Source: Sclerotinia nivalis
Lineage: Eukaryota > Ascomycota > Leotiomycetes > Helotiales > Sclerotiniaceae
NCBI GenBank assembly: GCA_029531795.1
Contig: JAPEIS010000005.1
Coordinates: 248,001 to 312,000, forward strand
Direction of reading: 5' to 3'
DNA: 64,000 bases
This document shows positions 44,850 to 57,364 of the stretch, piece by piece. Under the pieces are notes generated by a model. That model saw nothing but the letters and a program-made list of their open reading frames with translations. It was not told the DNA's origin and ran no database searches. The first letter of the stretch is position 1. Every line of letters starts with the position of its first letter. The translations under genes and the position numbers were made by a program.

Positions 44850-47800
44850 CTAGTATCCCTTTTAATGAATCGAACTAAACCTCTTTCTATTATTCAAGCA
44901 AACATAGACAAAGGAACGATTTCATACGAATTCGCTTTAGCTTTAGCAAATACAGATCAGATTGATATCATTCTGATCCAAGAATTATATATCTACAAGG
45001 ATATAACAAGGAAAATCACAAAAACCCATTCCTCTTACAAAACCTTTACCCCTTTGGATAACTAAGAAAACATTCCCCGCATCCTTACCTATATCAGAAA
45101 GGGAATTGGATTTCATACAAACCAATTAAAACCTATTATCTCTCGCAATCTGATTTTCCTACAACTCTCGTCCTCAAACCATTCGGTTTTCACAATTGTT
45201 AACATTTACAACGCTCCCCTTAATTGTACAAGGGCCAATCAAACAATCAATTCGCTCCTGAACCTACAAAAATTCCCTACGAACCCTACTCTAATACAAA
45301 GCGATTTCAATCTACACCATCCCAATTGGAACCCCCTTCGTATACCCATCTCCCCTCTTGCAGAACCTTTCGTAAACTAGACCAATTTACACAACCTTCG
45401 CCTTATCTCACCAATCGGAATCCCAATACATTCAAAAGGCAACGTATTAGACCTAATCTTTCTATCAAGCCTATATACAACGATCTCCTTTATAGCTGAA
45501 TACCTGGATTGCACTTCGGACCACAAAACTCTGAAGACCCTTCTATATTGGAATTGCTATAGTATAAAGCCTATTCCGAAGTTACAATTAAACTCATTGA
45601 ACAACAAACTCTTTATAGAACTATTAATTACAGAGTTGTATAATCTCGATATCCCTGCTAATCCATTCTTTATCAACGATCTAGACGTACTAGCTTTGAA
45701 CCTTATACAATCCCTCAGAAATGCTTACGAAGGTTCAGCAAAAAGAACTACGAATGACCTACTTCGATAATTATAGTGGAACGAGGATTGCAATGAGGTT
45801 GTATGAATATACAGAATCACAAGGATATCAGAAGCTAAACGAACTTGTCGGAAATCGATTAGGAAAGCAAAATAATCCTTTTATTCTTCAAAAATTAATA
45901 AAATCGAAGATATAAATAACATCTTCCGGATAGCTAAATGGCACCAAACTACAAGCGTCTTCCGATCCCCTCTATTAGTAGATCCCACAAATCCTAGGAT
46001 AGCAAACACCATCGAAGAGAAATGGAAGGTTTTTGTTAAAAACTTATTGACGAATTCAACCGAGATCAACGATATCCCTTTCGGAATTCCGATCAGCCCA
46101 TCCCGCATTATCCCTTTCCCAAGTATTGATATACAAGACCTTGAAATAGCCATTTTGAAAACAGGTAATACAGCTCCAGGCGCAGATGAGATCCCTACAA
46201 GGATTATCCAAACCGCCTGGTCTTTGATCAAAGATCTAATCCTGTTTCTCTTCCAGAACTGTTTTGAATTAAGCTATCACCCAGAGTGTTTCCGTTTTGC
46301 TACAATTGCGATCATTCTAAAGCCTAATAAAGCCGATCATACAAATCCAAGATCGTATCGCCCTATCGCGCTACTTTCGGTCCTCGGAAAGGGTCTAGAA
46401 AGGCTTATAGCAAAAAAGGTATCATAGCTAGCTCTGAAATACAAAGTATTTGCGAGCCAACAGTTCGGTGCCTTCCCATTATGCTCTTCAGTGGATCTTA
46501 CAATATGTGTAACCCACGATATTGAATCAGCGTTGAAGGAGGGGTTGAAAACGATCCTACTCATTATGAATGTAAAAGGCACTTTCGATGTAGTCCTCCC
46601 TGATCGATTGATTAACCGATTTAGAGAGCAAGGTTGGCCGAACAACTTAATCAAATGGATTCAATCCTTTGCTACTAATCGCTTTATTCAAATACGATTG
46701 GATGACGAAATTGGCCCAAAAACCAAATTGAATTGCGGCCTACCTCAAGGCTCCCCGATCTCACCAATTCTGTTCATGCTTTACATTGCCCCTATTTTCT
46801 GGATGGGTAATCCTTCAAAAAGGTTCGGATATACCGACGATATTGTTCTATTAGCTTCGTCCGACAACCTACAAGCAAATTGTGATACACTTCAGGCCGA
46901 TATGCAGAAAGCCCTGAATTGGGGGAAGTCCAAAGGGATCACTTTCGATCCTAAAAAGTCTGAATTGATTCATTTCTACAAAAGGCACAGCGCTTTAAAT
47001 GAGACTCCATCAATACAGGCCAATAATCTGAGAATCGAAGAAAGGCCCGGCCCTTTTCGATGACTAGGAGTTTATTTCGATAGGAAGCTAAGTTTCAAAC
47101 CTTATATCCGAATCCTTGCTGCAAAAGCCTTCAAGGTAACTAATATAATACGATCTTTCAACAATACATATTGCAGGATCCCTCCTTATCTTACAAAACA
47201 GGTAGCTATAGCCTATACTTTGAAAAAATGCTATTTCGCATCGGAGATATAATGACCAGGCCGAGATAGACCCAAACCCAACTTCCCGAACCACAGGATC
47301 TCGAACCAGGTAGACAATCATCTAAATCTATTAAACAAAGTGGTATTGTCTTGTACGAGAACTATCCTCCTAGTATTCAGAACAACCAATGCAACAGTAT
47401 TGTATAAAGAATCCAAACTCCGACCCTTAGAAATCAAGCTGAACCTAGTATCGCAGTTATACGCTGCAAAAACAATCAGATTGAATCTTTATCATTCTCT
47501 ACGAATTAAAACTAACAAAATGATCAAAACTAAAAGCCTAAACAAACGATTACCAGATACAAAGTTCACAAGGCTTATTAGGGCCCTACCAATCACTGAA
47601 CGAATTAATCCGTTCGCTTTCCTTGTATAGGAACATAAGGAATCCAAAAAGGAAGTTGAACAACGAGTAGCCGATCCGAAGGGTAGATCAAAAACGCGAA
47701 CGATTGAGGATTTCAAAGCCTTTCATATATTGATCCCAAAAAGTGATATACAAATTTTCTCCGATGGCTCCAAAAGCGAAAGCAAAGATAGTGCTACTGG

Positions 47801-49110
47801 AGGCGGTTATATTATTACACAATTTAGTATTCAAGTAGCCTGTAACTTTTTCTCATTGAGCCTCAACACAAAGGTTTTCGATACCGAAACCAAAGCTACA
47901 GTGAACAAAGCGACAAAGACTCTAACCCTCCCATCAATCAGATTCGCTACAGATCTTTAGATTTTCCTAAACAACTACAAAATGATCCTTAGATTGGGCT
48001 CCCATTTCAATAGCTTCTCCCAATCGGTTTTCGAGGACTTTTTGATATTAACCCGAACCTGGACTACCAGACCTAGGCTCCCACACATTCCCCTTGGCAG
48101 AATTCGAGTCCGCTAGGTCCCCGGGCATCTCAATATCCCGGGCAACGAAGCGGCCGACAAAGCGACAAAAGAAGATGCTGCATTACCTTCCCCCTCAAAC
48201 CCGATTTATACGTTAGCATCTCTCAAAAGGATAGTGAAAACCAATGCACATAAAGCGGATACCCAATTATAGAATACAATCAGCCCTTCATACTACAAGG
48301 ATTTACTTTACACATATACAAATAATACAGTATCGTTTTCCTTAAAAAGAGCTACATTACATTACATCCTTGCAATTAGATCACAACACAGGGACTTTGC
48401 AGCATATCACGAACGCTTTAATCATATTACTGCTTCTATATATTGCTTTTGTAGGAAAAGGAAAACCCCATTACATTTGTTCTTTTGCAAGAAAGGGAAA
48501 GCGTATAAAACACTTACAAAAATACCCCCCTTTAAAGCTATTCCGTAATTTCTAAGCTCCCCTTTTGGTATAACCAAACTAGCTGAGTAACTAAAGACTA
48601 CCAAATTCTATATAGAAATTTGCCCGCGGTATATAACCGTTATTTAAAAAAAAAAAAAAAAATTTTCCTTATTATTATTAAAACAGACACAATTGGTAAT
48701 TTTAGGATTGATAGAAACAAATAGAATACTTAAAAAAAAAAAAGGGGGATATATATAAAAGGCTAATCAATAAAACATATTTGAGGGGATTGGGAGAGAA
48801 ATCAAGAGTAGTGATCCAGTGGACGAAAGAGGTTACAAAATAAAACACAAAGCTATATAGCTCAACCCTTTTCGCGACGGCAATCATATAAACCCTGCCC
48901 TAACACTCTTAAAAACTGTATATATATATATACTACCCCTAGCTAGCTAGTACTCCACTCAAAGGCCTAAAACCCCTATGAGCGCCATTTGTCCAAATTG
49001 GAATCGGTGGCTAAAGGTTTCACGTGCACGCACGTGCGGCCTGCGGCCTATGGCGATAAACAAATCAAATCAAATCAAAAATTAAAATCAAATCAAAAAT
49101 TCATTTGTTA
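44850..49110 (+). pseudogene. LINE-A copy 3: ORF2 with endonuclease, RT, RNase H and 3' UTR
   Basis: This is the best-preserved LINE-A copy. The endonuclease runs 44870-45720 (PLSIIQANIDKGTISYEF, IQELYIYKD) with one frame break near 45365. The RT (46047-47063, two open blocks) includes the RSYRPIALLSVLGK motif, LPQGSPISPILF and the catalytic YTDD (FGYTDDIVLLA). RNase H starts at about 47750 (IQIFSDGSKSES) and retains PGHLNIPGNEAADKATKE near 48120. The C-terminal zinc-like motif is near 48440. Interrupting stops include those near 45062, 46426, 47061, 47250, 47628, 47958 and 48114. The 3' UTR holds an A-run, a CACGTGC/GCACGTG hairpin (49021-49036) and an AAATC-rich tail. No ORF1 is recognised upstream, so it is probably 5' truncated. 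Confidence 0.88.
49061..49101. repeat. AAATC-rich tail of LINE-A copy 3
   Basis: Irregular repeats of AAATC and AAAATT follow the terminal hairpin, replacing the CA-rich tail of the other LINE-A copies. This is consistent with a LINE 3' tail. Confidence 0.65.
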
Positions 49111-51917
49111 TATTCCCTTAATATATACGAGAGTATTTATAAGGCGGGCTTTGTTCCCCAAGATTAGTTTTCACTTCCCCTATTCAAATTATAGGATGGA
49201 GACCGTCTCCATCCATTCAATCTTGTATTAGCTACGGCCTATTAGGTTAGCATTTCACTATATATCATTTGTTAGGAGCCCTTAAGGCCCCCAGCCGTCT
49301 TAGATAGTCTTAGACTCAGTGTAGACGTTAATTAAATCAATCAATCAATCAATCAATTGAGGGAATCTGATTGTATATGTATAAGCTATCAGCTTATCGA
49401 TGGATACTATTAATCTCATATAGAATTGTATAGTTATTGAACTCTACACTTCCTTTTAATATAAATAGCCTCTTTTTTTATAAAGTAATAGATAGATAAT
49501 AAGAACAATATATAAAAATACTATTTTAGTATTAAATGATTAAGTATCGCCGAAGTGATACCAACAGTGAACAATATCTTGTTTTCCAGCTATTTCAATC
49601 AGAAAGAAGTATATTAGAATTCTGAATTCCCAATCTTATATACCAAAAAAAAAAAAACTATGGATCAACCTAATGATTATACTTTAATCTTTTGTTATAA
49701 TATATTCGACTTTTGCAATATATATTAGTATAATTTCAAAGCGAAGAATATTCATGGCGGTCGAATTATATGAGATTGTAAACCATTTTGAACTAGGTAT
49801 CATCCAACAAGTAGAACAAACAATAAACGGAATTATTCTTAATTGTTTGAAACGAGTTGAAAAAAAAAAGTGTATTGTTTGTATGATAAACCTTGGACCG
49901 AAGCCTTTCGGCACACAAACTCTTGTACAAATATCGAAATTTGGTAAATCATGTTTGATATCCTAAAGAACTTTTCAAAAGAGATGATTTTGTAGTGATT
50001 GTCATAATAATAATGATATCCTTTATTCTCAGTTATTTATAGTATTGTAAAGAGTACAATCCAGTAATGTAATTGTCAAAAAACTATAGATAAACAAAAA
50101 CATTGCGATTTAACGCTTTTGTTTCTTTCAATAATCAGACATCATTATATTTATATTATAAATATAGTATAATAGAGAAAATTATATAATTGGAATCTGA
50201 AATCCAAATATATATCAAATGATCATTGCTTGATATCCTTTCTGGTAATGTTTTCTTAAGAAATGATTTCTTGATTATGATTTCGATGGAGTTTATTATA
50301 AAAGCCAATTGAACGATATAATTGGTATTGTGAATTTAATTGTTTTTGTATCTTTTCTAAGTGATTTTATAAAAGCAAATGGTTATATGAAAATCAATTT
50401 GAGGTTTTATTTTTTAAAAAGATTAAAGTTGTATATATAATCCTAGAATGTATAGATTTGTAGTCTGAATCAAAATGATAATCTTCCTTTTGTTTCAATT
50501 ATTTCCCCTTGATCGGTATTGAAAATGTTTAAAGAATATGATCAAGTTTTCGTCTTTGCTATTTTCGATTATAACAAACATAAAACTATTCTATTGCGAT
50601 TCGGAATACAAATAGTAAAAATAATACAAATGCAATTATATAAAGTATAGTTGTTGTTAGAATACTAATGAATCAGTTTATATCCCGAACATTTTGCTAT
50701 GGAGTACTATCAAGAGATTTCATAGCTATTTCTAATTGCAAAGCATTCAAGATAATTGATACTATTCTAAGAATAAACAGAATAGGACTATAAAAATATC
50801 TAAAATAAGTATTATATTGATTGTAGATTTTATAAAAAGTGCTTTTCCTAAAAATAATCTTAATATAGAAATTCAATCTTGAGAATCGTATCTTTTCAAA
50901 TATATAATATCATATAACATCGGTATCATCGATCCTACAGAGATCTGAAACAAGTCTGGATAATGATTTCTATATTGTTTCTTTTGGTAAAAGTTTCTTT
51001 TTTATAACAATAGTGAAATCGGATTCATATTGTACGAGATATCGATAAATACAAAGAAAGCCGAATATTGAGCATTTGATAATTTCTCTTTTTAAGTCCA
51101 AAAGCGAAGTTGGTGGTATGAAATAAATATTCCAGAAATCAAACGATAATAAATATTTTGGTATAGGTTTAATGAAGATTCTATTGTAATATCAAATCAA
51201 ATGAAATTCCGGATTCTCTGAGATGATAATATTGCGTAATTTAACAATTTGATGATGAAGAGGCCTAATATATGCATTTGATTATATAGATATCTATTAT
51301 AGATAAGAAGAGATTTTCTCTAATATTGGTATACGAAGATCTTTGGATATAAAGGTTGCTAATTCTATCGTATTTTGAAGCAGAATTTGAGGATAGTCAA
51401 ATAGTTGCTGAGTTTCATTTAGATTATATAATCCATCATGTAATTCGTGCTCTTTCTCGAATAAATATTTTAGCGATATTGAACTGATACTTATATTGTT
51501 GGGTTATCTTATCGTTGCATTTGAGCTTAGTGTAATATTCATAATATAGAGGAATATATTAGGAATATTTGAGGGGGTAATAATTAAGTTGAATATACCA
51601 AATTTATATTGAAAATAGATTTCGTATATACACCGAATATATATATACATCGTAGTATTACCTACCCAAAGTGTATCAGTTTGTATAACTAATACTCCAA
51701 TCGTATTAATTGAAAATGAATAGTATATAAAATACAGTCTCAATATAACCTTTTTATTTCTTATTGAAAATCTATCCTCGAGAAATTTTTAAGGGTATAT
51801 AATCGATACTTTTCTTGAAGTATATCAATCTTTTCGTAATTATTCAATCAATCGTTATTTGTCCTATATAATTATATATCAAAAAATTCAAGGCGAAATA
51901 TAGAAAGCAAAACTAAG
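49102..51917. other. AT-rich desert with minus-strand decayed coding-like sequence
   Basis: An (ATCA)n microsatellite lies at 49335-49357. The minus strand from about 51743 to 50100 translates, with many stops, into long protein-like runs (for example LKREIIKCSIFGFL near 51090 and a hydrophobic run near 50640-50680). This suggests a RIP-degraded gene with membrane segments. I cannot name the family. The tract 49985-50115 has a homologue at 60585-60718. Confidence 0.4.
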
Positions 51918-52970
51918 ATGGAAATTTTGAAGATACCAAAGCAGATTGATCTGCAAGATTTGGGAATCTATATACTTGTCGATTGCGAAAGCCCTTTTAT
52001 TGAGTATATATTCTTATTTGTTTTATCTTACTTTCAAATACTGATTCTTATGAAATATAATAGTTGTTCATGGATTTGGGGCTATACCAATGACGATCTG
52101 GACCAAAGTACGGAAACTACAAGAATATATCGATTATAATACCGAATCTAATATTATATCTTCTTCTATTCCGATGAATAAATTCGAGGATTGTATTAAT
52201 TGATTAAATGATCCAATAATACTTCCAGTAGATATCATCAATGTTCGAATAATGATCTTCAATTATGATAATAATTAATATAATAATAATACTATCAAAG
52301 TTCGTTTTGATTATATTGTAGATGATTTGAAACAAAAGGTTTTACAATAATGAAAAATAAAAAAGGATAATATAATATATATAACTTATATTATAAATTA
52401 ATGATTATTAGAATTGTTCTTTATAATCATTAGTGTTTATTGGATATTGTTTTGATGGTTTTATAATTGAAAAAGTATTTTGGTTAACAAATTATAAATT
52501 TACTTGTTATTAATTTCAGATGAAGACTTTGATCAAATCTCAAATATCGAAAATACTCGATTTTACAATAGGGGTTATATTGTTTGGGATATTATATAGA
52601 GGCATTAATAATATTACTTCGAACGAACTTCTGTAAAGAATTATCTGTATTGATATTATAGGAAAAGTAGTTTTATTAATCGTATTAGAAACTAATAACG
52701 AAATAATATTAAATACAATATAAAGGTTTTCAATAATAACTTATGAAAAGAATATTCTAGTATATTGCTTTTTTGAACAAAAAAGCTCCAAGATATCCAA
52801 AATATTCGGAAATGATTATAAGGATTTTATTGTGGATGAAAAATCGGCTATCTTAGATGATTGTGAATAATATAGTCTGTTATTCAATTATTCCGGCCAT
52901 TTTTTTACTTATGGTGGAAAGCAATTTAATGGTGGTAATTTCAATTCGGGTGGTGGATCAATGACTTTTT
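51918..52970 (+). pseudogene. Degenerate DUF676/SesB-like alpha/beta-hydrolase (lipase) domain
   Basis: Several blocks in order match the N-terminal lipase-like domain seen in fungal SesB/STAND proteins. GIYILVDCES is near 51965. A segment INVRIMIFNYDNN lies at 52225-52275, then FDYIVDDLKQKVLQ. A nucleophile-elbow region near 52430 reads FIGYCFDGFIIEKV, where GHSFGG is expected. ILDFTIGVILFGILYRG at 52550-52605 corresponds to the ...GxPHRG strand, and VDEKSAILDDC lies near 52835. The frame changes between blocks and TAA/TAG stops show decay. Nucleophile Ser is Cys and the elbow His and Gly are lost, so no esterase activity is expected. NACHT or NB-ARC sequence was not found after it. This is an identification by pattern, moderately sure. 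Confidence 0.5.
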
Positions 52971-53859
52971 AAAGAATTATCATTAGAAAGGATTTAATCA
53001 ATTACTTCGAATCTACAGATAAAGAAAAAGAGAAGGGGAAATAGACATTAGATAGGGGGTCTGTCTTCCTTTATCTCTCAAGAAACAGGTATAGCAAATG
53101 CCACGTTTTAAATCCATTAAAAACCACTGCTTTTTGTATCGATTATACATCGTCTCCATATGAATCCCGTCCATCTGAATATTAAAATCTTGTATCCACT
53201 GTCATTATTGAAGGGAAAGAAAGTTTGAGGCTGGAGGGGTCGGGGGAGGAATAGCAGGTAGAAGTTGTAAAGAAACTCGAACCGGTCGCGGTACAGATGG
53301 GGGTAGGGTAGGAACGACAGTTGTCGTCAGAGGCTATCGTAATTGGCACCGATTATTGTATGATGTATAACAAATATTCCATTAGTACATCTGCCTTATT
53401 GAATTGTTTTATTTTGCTAATAATCTATATATAATTGTGTTTCTATCTATATCCTGAAATGGAAGATTGAATGCTTCACAAGGCTAGAAGTATGAACTTT
53501 AGATTGGAAGTGGCTGTAATATAGTCTATACGTTGATACCAAGCTAATATAATACCAAGTGGGGAGCTTCAAAGTTTCATTGAACGACTCCAACTAATAT
53601 AATATCTATATAGTATATATCATATCTATACAATTTGAACATTAGGATAATGGATGTATATCGTATTAGCTTTACTCAACTGTCGGACAACAATAATACT
53701 AGGATTGAAGATTATCGGATCAAATAAGTATTCACTTAAGCTACTTTCTATTTTTCTATTTCTATAATACAATTGTATAATATAATTAACTCTTATAATA
53801 TTATTTTCATATATAGTTTAAGGGGACATCCAAGATATATATAGGAATCCAGCCGAAAA

Positions 53860-54021
53860 ATGTCCAATACAAATATAGACTCGGCCTCTACAGTATCGAG
53901 CAAACGAAAATTTCTTATATCTCTCTTCAAGTCTAAGCCTTCTAAGCCTTCCGGATCGTCTACTATTAGCAAAAGTATATCTGATACACAAAGTATTTTG
54001 GCTTCAAGATTATCTTGTTGA
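53860..54021 (+). CDS. Short Ser-rich ORF, possible truncated N-terminus of a decayed gene
   Basis: A 53-codon ORF beginning MSNTNIDSASTVSSKRKFL is Ser/Lys-rich and ends at a TGA just before an AT-rich run of TATAGATA repeats. Codon quality is better than in its surroundings, and an adaptor-like SLFKSKPSKPSGSS segment is visible. It resembles the start of a longer protein, but no continuation can be followed. Function unknown. Confidence 0.25.
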   Translation: MSNTNIDSASTVSSKRKFLISLFKSKPSKPSGSSTISKSISDTQSILASRLSC

Positions 54022-54552
54022 GGATATATATAAAGCTAGAATATAGATATATAGATATAATATAGATATAATTGATAATTTATTCCAAATCAATAATTAG
54101 AATAGTATATTACAATATAATAGAGATCTTGTAATGAAGATTAAAAAAGAAATCGAAAATAAAGTAGATTATACTATAATTACTTTATGAGATAAAGCGA
54201 GTTCGAGGTGTTTTGGCCGCTATATTCGGCGGGCTTCATCGTTGTTTTATGCAGCCTCAGTATGTGCTAATAGTATCGTTCATATGCATCAATACGAATT
54301 CCACCCCACCAAAATTCATAATTCTCATCCATCACCATTTCCCGTCTCTCATTTTCAATATCACCATCCTAATGAAGAGAGAGCCAAAAATGGCTGTATT
54401 CAAGTTATTTAAACTATAGCTTTCCCATTTCTCTTTTCTTCAATACCTTTCTATTTCAATTAGCAATATACCTTCATTCATATTCAAATTATTTTCAATT
54501 TACCTTTTCTTTTTATCTTTCAAATCTTCTAGCATTGATTATAATTAATACT

Positions 54553-56694
54553 TCGAAAAAGCGTTGCCTTTGTAACGATACCCCAGGGAATATCAATCTC
54601 CAGAAATTCCTTGTACGGCGTAGCAATCTTCAACAACGGCCAAAAAAAACCTAAGCTTATATTAAAGGATTGCGAAATCAATATTCAAAAGTTGAATGGA
54701 GATGGTCCTTTAATATCAAAAGATACAGATGTCACAAAGGAAAACATTACTGGTATATACTGCAAATGGAAAAGGTAAGGAAACAATCGTCTACCTTGAT
54801 TTTCATCTTGCGAAGCTAATATATAATATCAGGTTCTACGAATTCAGAAACGAGCAATACTGGCGGGCAGCTATTCAAAAATGCAATAAAGAGACTACTA
54901 TAATATTCCTCCAATATATCTGTGAGAATTATAGGATATGTATATTCAGTTCTGTATATCAATATCTGCTTTAGTTCAAGTAGCTTTATAATCGAATCAA
55001 CGAATAGCATATGGATACAAATAATGCGAAAGAAGTTTTCAAGGTATAATAATATACTTTGTCGTTATTTTCTGATAGTTTGCTAATTATATAATCATAA
55101 TATCTCGATACTATCTTAGTTAAAGAATTCACTTTAAGATAAGAAAAGACAGCAAAGCTAGTACTGGGAGTAGACGATCTTATCCTCCTCCTTACCCATC
55201 ATTGGGCCTGGGATATATATATTTTTCCAATCGAAGATCAGCGTTTGGTATTTGTAACAATCATACTCCTTTTTATCTATATTGGCTATCGATCCGCCGA
55301 ATTGGTTGATACAGTGAAAGAGAGAATTGCTATTAATCGCAATCAAATATATGAAAACGATAATTGGGATAATGAATATAAGGGCTTGAATGAAACGAAA
55401 GATGATAATTCTATATATAAGAATCCAGAGCCTTGGATCGATTTAAAGATCTCCGATTGTGATAATAAAGATAATAAGGATATTCTTATACGAGAATATA
55501 AAGCTCTCTGTTATGAAGATATCCGTCTTTGGATTGTCCGAAATCCTATCCCTGGAGAATACGATCTCCTTGGAATGGAGATCACTTTTGTTTATTACAA
55601 GGGAACTGATAGAAAACCCAAACCGTACGTTCTTGATTTGATGTATTTTGATCTTGCTAATATAATATTCGTAGAACTACATTCCTTTTTCACGAAGAAG
55701 CTTTACCAATTTTTTGTCCTGTTAGTCATATCCTAACCATTGCCATCAGGGATAATGCAATCAAGGTAGACGGATTTACTCACGCCGAATTATTTTTTGC
55801 AAGCAATCTACAAAACTCTACAAAAGCAGTTCTAGTGTATTGGAAGCCAGAGAAACTCAAAATACCGATCTTTTGGTAGACGATATAGACATTTGATGGT
55901 TTATCAATATCAAAATACAAGGTTCTTCGTTATTCGACCTTTGTATATTATCTTGATCGTTTTGGTTAAGCTACCGGATTTGTATAGAAGTTAACTAGCT
56001 ATTGTTTCCATCGAGGTATTGGGAATGCTGTAGATGGTAAAAGATTTCTGTAAATATTTTGTATTCTTATTGATATTTTTTAGGGGTAGTTACAATTGCT
56101 GTATATGATCAGATAATGAAGTATAACCTTCAAACAGAAATCTTTTGCAGATTTTATATCAACGAAAAGATCCGGTTTATTGTTCAAGATATAGTATTAA
56201 ACTAACCAACGAATATTGGATTTCTCTGTGCCTTTATATATATAAGTTTTATATGTGATCTGTGTGCCTTAATCGATATGCCTGAAAAGGTTTTGAAAGC
56301 CCTTTTTTCGGATTTAGAGATAATAGAATTTAAAAGAGAATGCGAAGAATACAAAAGGCAATATGGATCTTATAATCGAGCTTCATTTGAAATCCGCAAA
56401 GAATATGAACAACTCCGTCGGCAGATTGATTCTTTACAGAAACAATGTGATCGAGCAATCAAGATAGAATTCCGGCGAGATTATTTCGATTATATTTATA
56501 ATAAAGAATTAGAGAAGCAACTCAAAAAGGTCCCTACAAACGAATATATTGAACCTATTGTTCATCATCAGCTTCCAGAACGAACTCGACTTCAAGAGAT
56601 GCTTTGTGATCTCTCAAGGGATATAAGCCTAAGCGATATCGTTAACTGCTGGATCTGTACCATTGATTTAATAATAGCACTCTCCTATCGATAA
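54553..56694 (+). pseudogene. DUF3435 tyrosine recombinase, Starship-captain-related, RIP-decayed
   Basis: A spliced, interrupted gene. An N-terminal part around 54660-54990 (ENITGIYCKWKR, then FYEFRNEQYWRAAIQKC after a 54775-54832 intron) resembles the SAM-like core-binding region. Then come VLGVDDLILLLTHHWAWD (55160-55210), YRSAELVD and YKALCYEDIRLWIVRNP (55500-55550). An intron at 55625-55674 restores KPKP-TTFLFHEE. PVSHILTIAIRDNAI and KLKIPIF follow, then YYLDRLG.ATGF. A further intron is at 56037-56083. Catalytic blocks are recognisable but damaged: YCFHRG where YCLRRG is expected, IMKYN for MxHN; the FYINEKIRF tyrosine is kept. The C-terminal helical domain (56278-56691) ends the gene. 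Stops within 55870-55975 and 56195 are single transitions. Confidence 0.7.
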
Positions 56695-57364
56695 AAACAA
56701 GAAATTCAATATAGCAATTATTCAAATAAGAAATCTTTAAAGTTTTCTGAAGAACAACTTTTGTATAAGAACCCCTTTCCCCTTTTTTGTAAAAAGATCT
56801 AATGCATTATATGTATCAAAAACAATCGAAATACTTATAAATATCAGATACATACTTATACCATTTCATACAAAATGATAAACTATATGGATAGCCATTT
56901 GAAAGAAGTTCCGAAATTCCAGAGAATATCCTATACTCATTCTGTTTGCCAATCGGAAGGACTTATTCTTAAACATTTATAGCACTTCAAGAATCATATA
57001 CAAATTGTGCATAGCATCAGCCTTTGATTCTAATATTATCGAATAAGGTATTAGGGATTGATATAACAATTTGAAAAGAATCAACAGTCCATCGAAAGGG
57101 TAACTTGACCAAGGCTTCAGTGTTATAAGGTCTTGCCTTCTAGATCATGTAAAAGCAATCTAGGTTCTCTCGAGGTAGATTTATCACTAGGCATCAAATA
57201 AGGGTTCGATAGTAACAATAACTAAAATGCAATTCGTAACTAGATAATAGAATATACTAAATGATTGTTTGTCTTAAGCACGAAGCTCTACAGTAAGGAA
57301 ATCCATCTTAATTATATAGACCTTTGTACTATACATCCCATTGCTTCCCACTATGTCCCATTGA

